Made by a program: the position numbers and the translations under genes
Notes under the pieces: generated by a model
What the model was told of the DNA's origin: nothing
What the model saw: the letters and a program-made list of their open reading frames with translations, nothing else
Databases searched by the model: none
Part shown: one piece after another, positions 47,811 to 60,448 of the stretch
How positions within the stretch are numbered: the first letter of the stretch is position 1
Layout: the number at the start of each line of letters is the position of its first letter
Assembly: GCA_945910005.1 (NCBI GenBank)
Contig: CAMDTW010000214.1
Coordinates: forward strand, 1 to 64,000
DNA from: Isoperla grammatica
Taxonomy: Eukaryota > Arthropoda > Insecta > Plecoptera > Perlodidae
Reading direction: 5' to 3'
Length of the DNA stretch: 64,000 bases

Positions 47811-48277
47811 AAATCTTGTTACTAAATGGGTAAAACAATTAAATATAATTTACGGTATTTATTTATGGTGCCAGATTGAACAGGGAACTGTGCATTACTA
47901 ATCTCAAGACATTGAAGTAAATAAATATAGTACTAGTCACTCTTCGTCGTGTGAAATAAAGGTAGAGATGCGCTTCATTAGCAATTATATAGCTAATAAC
48001 CTTGAGAAAAGATTGGTATAAAAACGTGATAAAAAAATGAAGAACGATACAGGATTTTAAACTGTTGGGTATTTTTTTATTTCATATACCTTAATTCTGA
48101 CATTTTACGTTCTAAAGTGTACGCAAAAAACATATGATTGCAACGGTTTCTGTTTACAAACAGCTTATAACTTGTAGACAGTATATCAAGGGTAACACGT
48201 AGGTAAATCAGCGATCAGCAGTAGCCCACAATACGCACCTCTGGCGAGTTGTAGGGGTGCACAAGATAAATAGTATA
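47811..48277. other. AT-rich sequence between the left inverted end and the array
   Basis: No gene. TATTTATTTATGG(T)GC at about 47860 is inverted at about 59565, so weak inverted similarity may extend further inward than the clear 115 bp. Confidence 0.45.
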
Positions 48278-51200
48278 TCCAGCAGGTGTGAGGTGTTCTC
48301 TCCAATGTGAACAACTTAATACTAATGACTAAAACTATAAACCAACAGGTGTGAGGTTCAGTATAGTCCCGTGTAAACCATTTAATATTAAACGAAATAA
48401 TACTTAAAACCAACAGGTGTGAGGTGCGTATCCCCGTGCACACCATTTAATACTAAACAAAACAAAAATCTAAACCAACAGGTGTGAGGTTGAGTAGTCC
48501 CGTGCACACCATTTAATACTGAACAAAACAAAAATCTAAACCAACAGGTGTGAGGTTGAGTAGAACCGTGCACACCATTTATTACTGAACAAAACAAAAA
48601 TCTAAACCAACAGGTGTGAGGTTGAGTAGTCCCGTGCACACCATTTAATACTGAACAAAACAAAAATCTAAACCAACAGGTGTGAGGTTGAGTAGTCCCG
48701 TGCACACCATTTAATACTGAACAAAAAAAAAATCTAAACCAACAGGTGTGTGGTTGAGTAGTCCCGTGCACACCATTTAATACTGAACAAAACAAAAATC
48801 TAAACCAACAGGTTGGAGGTTGAGTAGTCCCGTGTACACCATTTAATACTGACAAAACAAAAATCTAAACCAACAGGTGTGTGGTTGAGTAGTCCCGTGC
48901 ACACCATTTAATACTGAACAAAACAAAAATCTAAACCAACAGGTGTGAGGTTGAGTAGTCCAGTGCACACCATTTAATACTGAACAAAACAAAAATCTAA
49001 ACCAACAGGTGTGAGGTGCGTCCCCTGTGCACACCATTTAATACTGAACAAAACAAAAATCTAAACCAACAGGTGTAAGGTGATCGTTCCCTATGTGCAC
49101 CATTTAAAACATGACATAAGAAACTTGCCAAGTATAAACCAACAGGTGTGAGGTGCGTCCCCCTGTGCACACCATTTAATACTGAAAAAAACAAAAATCT
49201 AAACCAACAGGTGTAAGGTGATCGTTCCCTATGTGCACCATTTAAAACATGACATAAGAAACTTGCCAAGTATAAACCAACAGGTGTGAGGTGCGTCCCC
49301 CTGTGCACACCATTTAATACTGAACAAAACAAAAATCTAAACAGACAGGTGTAAGGTGATTGGTCCCTATGTGCACCATTTAAAACATGACATAAGAAAC
49401 TTGCCAAGTATAAACCAACAGGTGTGAGGTGCGTCCCCCTGTGCACACCATTTAATACTGAACAAAACAAAAATCTAAATAACAGGTGTAAGGTGATCGT
49501 TCCCTATGTGCACCATTTAAAACATGACATAAGAAACTTGCCAAGTATAAACCAACAGGTGTGAGGTGCGTCCCCCTGTGCACACCATTTAATACTGAAC
49601 AAAACAAAAATCTAAACCAACAGGTGTAAGGTGATCATTCCCTATGTGCACAATTTAAAACATGACATAAGAAACTTGCCAAGTATAAAGCAACAGGTGT
49701 GAGGTGCGTCCCCCTGTGCACACCATTTAATACTGAACAAAACAAAAATCTAAACCAACAGGTGTAAGGTGATCGTTCCCTATGTGCACCATTTAAAACA
49801 TGACACAAGAAACTTGCCAAGTATAAACCAACAGGTGTGAGGTGCGTCCCCCTGTGCACACCATTTAATACTGTACAAAACAAAAATCTAAACCAACAGG
49901 TGTGAGGTGCGTCCCCCTGTGCACACCATTTAATACTGAACAAAACAAAAATCTAAACCAACAGGTGTAAGGTGATCGTTCCCTATGTGCACCATTTAAA
50001 ACATGACATAAGAAACTTGCCAAGTATAAAGCAACAGGTGTGAGGTGCGTCCCCCTGTGCACACCATTTAATACTGAACAAAACAAAAATCTAAACCAAC
50101 AGGTGTAAGGTGATCGTTCCCTATGTGCACCATTTAAAACTTGACATAAGAAACTTGCCAAGTATAAACCAACAGGTGTGAGGTGCGTCCCCCTGTGCAC
50201 ACCATTTAATACTGAACAAAACAAAAATCTAAACCAACAGGTGTAAGGTGATCGTTCCCTATGTGCACCATTTAAAACATGACATAAGAAACTTGCCAAG
50301 TATAAAGCAACAGGTGTGAGGTGCGTCCCCCTGTGCAAACCATTTAATACTGAACAAAACAAAAATCTAAACCAACAGGTGTAAGGTGATCGTTCCCTAT
50401 GTGCACCATTTAAAACATGACATAAGAAACTTGCCAAGTATAAACCAACAGGTGTGAGGTGCGTCCCCCTGTGCACACCATTTAATACTGAACAAAAAAA
50501 AAATCTAAACCAACAGGTGTTAGGTTAAGTAGTCCCGTGCACACTATTTAATACTGAACAAAACTAAAATCTAAACCAACAGGTGTGAGGTTGAGTAGTC
50601 CCGTGCACACCATTTAATACTGAACAAAACAAAAATCTAAACCGACAGGTGTAAGGTGATCGTTCCCTATGTGCACCATTTAAAACATGACATAAGAAAC
50701 TTGCCAAGTATAAACCAACAGGTGTGAGGTGCGTCCCCCTGTGCACACCATTTAATACTGAACAAAATCAAAATCTAAACCAACACGTGTGAGGTTGAGT
50801 AGTCCCGTGCACACTATTTAATACTGAACAAAACTAAAATCTAAACCAACAGGTGTGAGGTTGAGTAGTCCCGTGCACACTATTTAACACTGAACAAAAC
50901 TAAAATCTAAACCAACAGGTGTGAGGTGCGTATCCCCGTGCACACCATTTAATACTGAACAAAACAAAATTCTAAACCAACAGGTGTGAGGTGCGTATCC
51001 CCGTGCACACCATTTAATACTGAACAAAACAAAAATCTAAACCAACAGGTGTGAGGTTGAGTAGTCCCGTGCACACCATTTAATACTGAACAAAACAAAT
51101 ATCTAAACCAACAGGTGTGAGGTTGAGTAGTCCCGTGCACACCATTTAATACTGAACAAAACAAAAATCTAAACCAACAGGTGTGAGGTTGAGTAGTCCC

Positions 51201-54200
51201 GTGCACACCACTTAACACTGAACAAAACAAAAATCTAAACCAACAGGTGTGAGGTGCGTCCCCCTGTGCACACCATTTAATACTGAACAAAACAAAACAC
51301 TTAACCAACAGGTGTAAGGTGATCGTTCCTTATGTGCACCATTTAAAACATGACACAAGAAACTTGCCAAGTATAAACCAACAGGTGTGAGGTGCGTCCC
51401 CCTGTGCACACCATTTAATACTGAACAAAACAAAAATCTAAACCAACAGGTGTAAGGTGATTGTTCCCTATGTGCACCATTTAAAACATGACATAAGAAA
51501 CTTGCCAAGTATAAACCAACAGGTGTGAGGTGCGTCCCCCTGTGCACACCATTTAATACTGAAAAAAACAAAAAACTAAACCAACAGGTGTAAGGTGATC
51601 GTTCCCTATGTGCACCATTTAAAACATGAATAAGAAACTTGCCAAGTATAAACCAACAGGTGTGAGGTGCGTCCCCCTGTGCACACCATTTAATACTGAA
51701 CAAAACAAAAATCTAAACAGACAGGTGTAAGGTGATCGGTCCCTATGTGCACCATTTAAAACATGACATAAGAAACTTGCCAAGTATAAACCAACAGGTG
51801 TGAGGTGCGTCCCCCTGTGCACACAATTTAATACTGAACAAAACAAAAATCTAAACCAACAGGTGTAAGGTGATCGTTCCCTATGTGCACCATTTAAAAC
51901 ATGACATAAGAAACTTGCCAAGTATAAACCAACAGGTGTGAGGTGCGTCCCCCTGTGCACACCATTTAATACTGAACAAAACAAAAATCTAAACCAACAG
52001 GTGAAAGGTGATCGTTCCTTATGTGCACCATTTAAAACATGACATAAGAAACTTTAAAAGTTTAAATCAACAGGTGTGAGGTTGAGTAGTCCCGTGCACA
52101 CCATTTAATACTAAACAAAACCAAAATCTAAACCAACAGGTGTAAGGTGATCGTTCCCTATGTGCACCATTTAAAACATGACATAAGAAACTTGCCAAGT
52201 ATAAACCAACAGGTGTGAGTTTCGTCCCCCTGTGCACACCATTTAATACTGAACAAAACAAAAATCTAAACCAACAGGTGTAAGGTGATCGTTCCCTATG
52301 TGCACCATTTAAAACATGACATAAGAAACTTGCCAAGTATAAAGCAACAGGTGTGAGGTGCGTCCCCCTGTGCACACCATTTAATACTGAACAAAACAAA
52401 AATCTAAACCAACAGGTGTAAGGTGATCGTTTCTTTATGTGCACCATTTAAAACATGACATAAGAAACTTTAAAAGTTTAAATCAACAGGTGTGAGGTTG
52501 AGTAGTACCGTGCACACCATTTAATACTAAACAAAACCAAAATCTAAACCAACAGGTGTAAGGTGATCGTTCCCTATGTGCACCATTTAAAACATGACAT
52601 AAGAAACTTGCCAAGTATAAACCAACAGGTGTGAGGTGCGTCCCCCTGTGCACACCATTTAATACTGAACAAAACAAAAATCTAAACCAACAGGTGTAAG
52701 GTGATCGTTCCCTATGTGCACCATTTAAAACATGACATAAGAAACTTGCCAAGTATAAAGCAACAGGTGTGAGGTGCGTCCCCCTGTGCACACCATTTAA
52801 TACTGAACAAAACAAAATCTAAACCAACAGGTGTAAGGTGATCGTTCCCTATGTGCACCATTTAAAACATGACATAAGAAACTTGCCAAGTATAAACCAA
52901 CAGGTGTGAGGTGCGTCCCCCTGTGCACACCATTTAATACTGAACAAAACAAAAATCTAAACCACCAGGTGTAAGGTGATCGTTCCCTATGTGCACCATT
53001 TAAAACATGACATAAGAAACTTGCCAAGTATAAACCAACAGGTGTGAGGTGCGTCCCCCTGTGCACACCATTTAATACTGAACAAAACAAAAATCTAAAC
53101 CAACAGGTGTAAGGTGATCATTCCCTATGTGCACAATTTAAAACATGACATAAGAAACTTGCCAAGTATAAAGCAACAGGTGTGAGGTGCGTCCCCCTGT
53201 GCACACCATTTAATACTGAACAAAACAAAAATCTAAACCAACAGGTGTAAGGTGATCGTTCCCTATGTGCACCATTTAAAACATGACACAAGAAACTTGC
53301 CAAGTATAAACCAACAGGTGTGAGGTGCGTCCCCCTGTGCACACCATTTAATACTGTACAAAACAAAAATCTAAACCAACAGGTGTGAGGTGCGTCCCCC
53401 TGTGCACACCATTTAATACTGAACAAAACAAAAATCTAAACCAACAGGTGTAAGGTGATCGTTCCCTATGTGCACCATTTAAAACATGACATAAGAAACT
53501 TGCCAAGTATAAAGCAACAGGTGTGAGGTGCGTCCCCCTGTGCAAACCATTTAATACTGAACAAAACAAAAATCTAAACCAACAGGTGTAAGGTGATCGT
53601 TCCCTATGTGCACCATTTAAAACATGACATAAGAAACTTGCCAAGTATAAACCAACAGGTGTGAGGTGCGTCCCCCTGTGCACACCATTTAATACTGAAC
53701 AAAAAAAAAATCTAAACCAACAGGTGTGAGGTTAAGTAGTCCCGTGCACACTATTTAATACTGAACAAAACTAAAATCTAAACCAACAGGTGTGAGGTTG
53801 AGTAGTCCCGTGCACACCATTTAATACTGAACAAAACAAAAATCTAAACCGACAGGTGTAAGGTGATCGTTCCCTATGTGCACCATTTAAAACATGACAT
53901 AAGAAACTTGCCAAGTATAAACCAACAGGTGTGAGGTGCGTCCCCCTGTGCACACCATTAAATACTGAACAAAATCAAAATCTAAACCAACACGTGTGAG
54001 GTTGAGTAGTCCCGTGCACACTATTTAATACTGAACAAAACTAAAATCTAAACCAACAGGTGTGAGGTTGAGTAGTCCCGTGCACACTATTTAACACTGA
54101 ACAAAACTAAAATCTAAACCAACAGGTGTGAGGTGCGTATCCCCGTGCACACCATTTAATACTGAACAAAACAAAATTCTAAACCAACAGGTGTGAGGTG

Positions 54201-57200
54201 CGTATCCCCGTGCACACCATTTAATACTGAACAAAACAAAAATCTAAACCAACAGGTGTGAGGTTGAGTAGTCCCGTGCACACCATTTAATACTGAACAA
54301 AACAAATATCTAAACCAACAGGTGTGAGGTTGAGTCGTCCCGTGCACACCATTTAATACTGAACAAAACAAAAATCTAAACCAACAGGTGTGAGGTTGAG
54401 TAGTCCCGTGCACACCACTTAACACTGAACAAAACAAAAATCTAAACCAACAGGTGTGAGGTGCGTCCCCCTGTGCACACCATTTAATACTGAACAAAAC
54501 AAAACACTTAACCAACAGGTGTAAGGTGATCGTTCCTTATGTGCACCATTTAAAACATGACACAAGAAACTTGCCAAGTATAAACCAACAGGTGTGAGGT
54601 GCGTCCCCCTGTGCACACCATTTAATACTGAACAAAACAAAAATCTAAACCAACAGGTGTAAGGTGATTGTTCCCTATGTGCACCATTTAAAACATGACA
54701 TAAGAAACTTGCCAAGTATAAACCAACAGGTGTGAGGTGCGTCCCCCTGTGCACACCATTTAATACTGAAAAAAAACAAAAATCTAAACCAACAGGTGTA
54801 AGGTGATCGTTCCCTATGTGCACCATTTAAAACATGACATAAGAAACTTGCCAAGTATAAACCAACAGGTGTGAGGTGCGTCCCCCTGTGCACACCATTT
54901 AATACTGAAAAAAACAAAAATCTAAACCAACAGGTGTAAGGTGATCGTTCCCTATGTGCACCATTTAAAACATGACATAAGAAACTTGCCAAGTATAAAG
55001 CAACAGGTGTGAGGTGCGTCCCCCTGTGCACACCATTTAATACTGAACAAAACAAAAATCTAAACAGACAGGTGTAAGGTGATCGGTCCCTATGTGCACC
55101 ATTTAAAACATGACATAAGAAACTTTAAAAGTTTAAATCAACAGGTGTGAGGTTGAGTAGTCCCGTGCACACCATTTAATACTAAACAAAACCAAAATCT
55201 AAACCAACAGGTGTAAGGTGATCGTTCCCTATGTGCACCATTTAAAACATGACATAAGAAACTTGCCAAGTATAAACCAACAGGTGTGAGGTGCGTCCCC
55301 CTGTGCACACCATTTAATACTGAACAAAACAAAAATCTAAACCAACAGGTGTAAGGTGATCGTTCCCTATGTGCACCATTTAAAACATGACATAAGAAAC
55401 TTGCCAAGTATAAAGCAACAGGTGTGAGGTGCGTCCCCCTGTGCACACCATTTAATACTGAACAAAACAAAAATCTAAACTAACAGGTGTAGGGTGATCG
55501 TTCCCTATGTGCACCATTTAAAACATGACATAAGAAACTTGCCAAGTATAAACCAACAGGTGTGAGGTGCGTCCCCCTGTGCACACCATTTAATACTGAA
55601 CAAAACAAAAATCTAAACCAACAGGTGTAAGGTGATCGTTCCCTATGTGCACCATTTCAAACATGACATAAGAAACTTGCCAAGTATAAACCAACAGGTG
55701 TGAGGTGCGTCCCCCTGTGCACACCATTTAATACTGAACAAAACAAAAATCTAAACCAACAGGTGTAAGGTGATCATTCCCTATGTGCACAATTTAAAAC
55801 ATGACATAAGAAACTTGCCAAGTATAAAGCAACAGGTGTGAGGTGCGTCCCCCTGTGCACACCATTTAATACTGAACAAAACAAAAATCTAAACCAACAG
55901 GTGTAAGGTGATCGTTCCCTATGTGCACCATTTAAAACATGACACAAGAAACTTGCCAAGTATAAACCAACAGGTGTGAGGTGCGTCCCCCTGTGCACAC
56001 CATTTAATACTGAACAAAACAAAAATCTAAACCAACAGGTGTAAGGTGATCGTTCCCTATGTGCACCATTTAAAACATGACATAAGAAACTTGCCAAGTA
56101 TAAAGCAACAGGTGTGAGGTGCGTCCCCCTGTGCACACCATTTAATACTGAACAAAACAAAAATCTAAACCAACAGGTGTAAGGTGATCGTTCCCTATGT
56201 GCACCATTTAAAACTTGACATAAGAAACTTGCCAAGTATAAACCAACAGGTGTGAGGTGCGTCCCCCTGTGCACACCATTTAATACTGAACAAAACAAAA
56301 ATCTAAACCAACAGGTGTGAGGTTGAGTAGTCCCGTGCACACCATTTAATGCTGAACAAAACAAAAATCTAAACCAACAGGTGTGAGGTTGAGTAGTCCC
56401 GTGCACACCATTTAATACTGAACAAAACAAAAATCTAAACCAACAGGTGTGAGGTTGAGTAGTCCCGTGCACACCATTTAATACTGAACAAAACAAAAAT
56501 CTAAACCAACAGGTGTGAGGTTGAGTTGTCCCGTGCACACCATTTAATACTGAACAAAACAAAAATCTAAACCAACAGGTGTGAGGTTGAGTAGTCCCGT
56601 GCACACCATTTAATACTGAACAAAACAAAAATCTAAACCAACAGGTGTGAGGTGCGTATCCCCGTGCACACCATTTAATACTGAACAAAACAAAAATCTA
56701 AACCAACAGGTGTGAGGTTGAGTAGTCCCGTGCACACCATTTAATACTGAACAAAACAAAAATCTAAACCAACAGGTGTGAGGTTGAGTAGTCCCGTGCA
56801 CACCATTTTATACTGAACAAAACAAAAATCTAAACCAACAGGTGGGAGGTGCGTATCCCCGTGCACACCATTTAATACTGAACAAAACAAAAATCTAAAC
56901 CAACAGGTGTGAGGTTGAGTAGTCCCGTGCACACCATTTAATACTGAACAAAACAAAAATCTAAACCAACAGGTGTGAGGTGCGTATCCCCGTGCACACC
57001 ATTTAATACTAAACAAAACAAAAATCTAAACCAACAGGTGTGAGGTTGAGTAGTCCCGTGCACACCATTTAATACTGAACAAAACAAAAATCTAAACCAA
57101 CAGGTGTGAGGTTGAGTAGTCCCGTGCACACCATTTTATACTGAACAAAACAAAAATCTAAACCAACAGGTGGGAGGTGCGTATCCCCGTGCACACCATT

Positions 57201-59290
57201 TAATACTGAACAAAACAAAAATCTAAACCAACAGGTGTGAGGTTGAGTAGTCCCGTGCACACCATTTAATACTGAACAAAACAAAAATCTAAACCAACAG
57301 GTGTGAGGTGCGTATCCCCGTGCACACCATTTAATACTGAACAATACAAAAATCTAAACCAACAGGTGTGAGGTGCGTTTTCCCGTGCACACCATTTAAT
57401 ACTGAACAAAACAAAAATCTAAACCAACAGGTGTGAGGTTGAGAAGTCCCGTGCACACCATTTAATACTGAACAAAAAAAAAAATCTAAACCAACAGGTG
57501 TGAGGTGCGTATCCCCGTGCACACCATTAAATACTGAACAAAACAAAAATCTAAACCAACAGGTTTGAGGTTGAGTAGTCCCGTGCACACCATTTAATAC
57601 TGAACAAAACTAAAATCTAAACCAACAGGTGTGAGGTTGAGTAGTCCCGTGCACACCATTTAATACTGAACAAAACAAAAATCTAAACCAACAGGTGTGA
57701 GGTTGAGTAGTCCCGTGCACACCATTTAATACTGAACAAAACAAAAATCTAAACCAACAGGTGTGAAGTGCGTATCCCCGTGCACACCATTTAAAAAATG
57801 ACATAAGAAACTTGCCAAGTATAAACCAACAGGTGTGAGGTTGAGTAGTCCCGTGCACACCATTTAATACTGAACAAAAAAAAACTCTTAACCAACAGGT
57901 GTAAAGTGATCGTTCCTTTTGTGCACCATTTAAAAAATGACATAAGAAACTTGCCAAGTATAAACCAATAGGTGTTAGGTTGAGTAGTCCCGTGCACACA
58001 ATTTAATACTGAACAAAAAAAAACTCTAAACCAACTGGTGTAAGGTGATCGTTCCCTATGTGCACCATTTAAAAAATGACATAAGAAACTTGCTAAGTTT
58101 AAACCAACAGGTGTGAGGTTGAGTAGTCCCGTGCACACCATTAAACACTTAACTAAAAAATCTAAACCAACAGGTGTGAGGTGCGTATCCCCGTGCACAC
58201 CATTTAAAAATTGACATAAGAAACTTGCCAAGTATAAACCAACAGGTGTGAGGTTGAGTAGTCCCGTGCACACCATTTAATACTGAAACAAAACAAAACT
58301 CTAAACCAACTGGTGTAAGGTGATTGTTCCCTATGTGCACCATTTAAAAAATGACATAAGAAACTTGCCAAGTATAAACCAACAGGTGTGAGGTTGAGTA
58401 GTCCCGTGCACACCATTAAAACTAAACAAAACAAAAATCTAAACCAACAGGTGTGAGGTGCGTATCCCCGTGCACACCATTTAAAAAATGACATAAGTAA
58501 CTTGCCAAGTATAAACCAACAGGTGTGTGGTTGAGTAGTCCCGTGCACACCATTAAATACTTAACAAAAAAATCTAAACCACCTGGTGTAAGGTGATCGT
58601 TCCCTATGTGCACCATTTAAAAAATGACATAAGAAACTTGCCAAGTATAAACCAACAGGTGTGAGGTTGAGTAGTCCCGTGCACACCATAAATCCTGAAC
58701 AAAACAAAAATCTTAACCAACTGGTGTAAGGTGATCGTTCCCTTTGTGCACCATTTAAAAAATGACATAAGAAACTTGCCATGTATAAACCAACAAGTGT
58801 GAGGTTGAGTTGTCCCGTGCACACCATTTAATACTGAAAAAAACAAACATCTAAACCAACTGGTGTAAGGTGATCGTTCCCTAGTGCACCATTTAAAACA
58901 TGACATAAGAAACTACAAAAGTATAAACCAACAGGTGTGAGGTTGCGTATTCCCCTGCACACCATATAATACAGAACAAAACAAATTTTGAACCAACAGG
59001 TGTAAGGTGTTTGTTTCCTATGTGCACCATTCAAAACCGAACAAAACCAAACTCTTAACCAACAGGTGCAAGGTGATTATTTTTTCCCGTGTGCACCATT
59101 TAAAAAAAAAATTAAAAAAACTCTTAACCAACAGGTGTGAGGTGCGTAACCTCGCGCACACCATTTAATACAGAACTTAACAAAACTATAACTCACAGGG
59201 GTAAGGTGCGTGTTCTCGTGTACACCATTTAAAACATGAAAAATTTAACTTAAATTTTATAGGTGTAAGTTACGTTTTCCAGTGTGAAAT
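48278..59290. repeat. 66/73-bp monomer satellite, 11 kb
   Basis: Two monomer types alternate. Type A (about 66 bp) reads AACCAACAGGTGTGAGGTTG or ...GGTGCGTCC, then CCGTGCACACCATTTAATAC, ending in ACAAAACAAAAATCTA. Type B (about 73 bp) reads CAGGTGTAAGGTGATCGTTC, CCTATGTGCACCATTTAAAA and CATGACATAAGAAACTTGCC. Runs of pure A monomers (48.4-49.0, 50.8-51.2, 54.0-54.4, 56.3-57.8 kb) alternate with A-B dimers of 138 bp. Periods are multiples of three, so 60-304 codon minus-strand ORFs appear; none has a domain. The edges (before 48.4 kb and after 58.9 kb) are the most diverged, as expected when conversion acts on the centre. Confidence 0.96.
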
Positions 59291-59339
59291 GCATTTTAGA
59301 CCCTTCACAATAATCCCCTTGTAAAATAAAATTTTATCT

Positions 59340-59412
59340 CAGAGATGCTAATTCAAAAGTTGTTTGCCCCCCACCCCCCTCCTTTTTAAATGTACTTCTG
59401 GCGCCACTGCTT
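59340..59412. mobile_element. hAT-like terminus, orphan
   Basis: Read on the minus strand, CAGTGGCGCCAGAAGTAC is followed by GGAGGGGGGTGGGGGGC, the same style of CAGTGGCG end plus G-rich tract as at 5058. The partner end is not found, so it is probably a fragment inside the right flank of the 12-kb segment. Confidence 0.4.
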
Positions 59413-59928
59413 TTGTTTTGTTATTAAATAAAAGACGTGAAAAGTGAGAGAAGAAAGCTGACAGTAAGAGATTAAATAATTAAACTTAATAACAGGGAAT
59501 GACAGGACATATTAGTAACATGCTATCTCTTATATATAATAACCAGCATCATGCACCCATAAATAAATAATTGAATAAATAAATTCACATTTAGAGTCTA
59601 CTGACTCAATAACGAAACTGATTTTCAGTGAGGCACTTTAATTTGAAGCGACTAAACCAACACTGTAGGCCTTGCGAACACCATCTCGAGTGAGCGATAA
59701 CCAATCAAAGATCGATAATTCAAATACGAAACATATGGATCAGTGATTGGACAGTACGGCCACCTGAGCTCAAATGTCAGAATCAACAAGGCAGATTCAA
59801 ATCTACTTTGAGTTTATTGTGTGCTTCTATATGTTACGTCTTTACAATTTATCTCAAAATACACAGTGTACCTAGTAATTATTTTAGTAGTTATTTATTC
59901 TAACTCCACGTTTCCTGCTATGTTAATA

Positions 59929-60203
59929 ATAATTATAATTTTTGTAGGGATACCCGTTCTAGGATGCACACCAGCTTTACCTGATGTGCCCCTCTTCAGG
60001 TGACTAACTGGGTTATTATGGTGTTTGGATAGTTGGGAAGGATTGTCCCAGGGCTAGTAGTAGGATTCAATCCCAGCATTCACTTTTACGACTGAGGAAA
60101 ACCTTGGAAAAAACCTTCAGTCAGGACTGCCGGTGGCCGGAATCGAACCGGCGACCTCCCGAATTAGAGTCTCGCGTCTTACCGGTTAGCCAACTCTATC
60201 GGT
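59929..60203 (-). mobile_element. tRNA-derived SINE with 10-bp TSD
   Basis: On the minus strand the head is tRNA-like: an A-box region GTTGGCTAACCGG and a perfect B box GGTTCGATTCC before CGGCCACCGG. The anticodon-loop equivalent reads ACTCTAA, suggesting a tRNA-Arg(TCT) ancestor with a changed U33. The head is followed by a conserved-looking GGTTTTTTCCAAGGTTTTCC segment of the kind seen in invertebrate SINEs, a unique body, and a short AT-rich tail. TATGTTAATA occurs exactly on both sides (59919-59928 and 60204-60213), which fixes the boundaries. The mismatched anticodon stem and missing tRNA end argue against a functional tRNA gene. Confidence 0.88.
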
Positions 60204-60213
60204 TATGTTAATA

Positions 60214-60448
60214 TGGAAAACTGGAGGACCCATATTCTTGTGTGTTCATGTTGTAATAAATGAACATTATTATCATAGAGAAACTTTCCCTAGAGTGTAC
60301 TGTTTACCAGTATAGTATATTCTGTGCAACTGTCTCAATGTTACTTCTACAGCAACCCCAACTACAACCAAGTGCTGAACACGGGTATTCCATATAAGTA
60401 AAAAAGAGTGTTAATAGGCTATGTTTTGGCTATAATAGTATAGTAAAC
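60214..60448. other. Spacer between SINE and 92-bp array
   Basis: AT-rich and short, with nothing recognisable. Confidence 0.5.

Larger units (their letters stand above)
47694..59738. mobile_element. 12-kb segment bounded by about 115-bp inverted repeats
   Basis: The left end (about 47694-47810) and right end (about 59621-59738) are inverted copies. A 27-base core is identical, beginning GATCTTTGATTGGTTATCGC and ending TCACTCG. Similarity continues inward (GATGGTGTTCGC, CCTACAG, TTGGTTTAGTC, CTGAAAAT or ATGAAAAT) and outward to CATAT. Between them lie short AT-rich flanks and the 11-kb 66/73-bp array. I infer a non-autonomous DNA transposon whose interior was taken over by a satellite. No transposase ORF or target duplication is visible, and the left outer edge is obscured by (AT)n. 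Two inverted copies of an old element flanking a satellite by chance is the alternative. Confidence 0.6.

Noticed and set aside
55774..56688. 304-codon minus-strand ORF
   Set aside because: It is a reading through 66-bp and 138-bp satellite units. The repeat peptide has no domain, and the frame ends wherever a unit gains or loses a base.
48278..59290. CRISPR-like regular repeats
   Set aside because: Units are contiguous with no unique spacers, and the window is eukaryotic in character with no cas genes.
60120..60203. Functional tRNA-Arg gene on the minus strand
   Set aside because: The anticodon stem has a mismatch, U33 is C, the acceptor arm does not close, and the sequence is continuous with a SINE body inside a target duplication.
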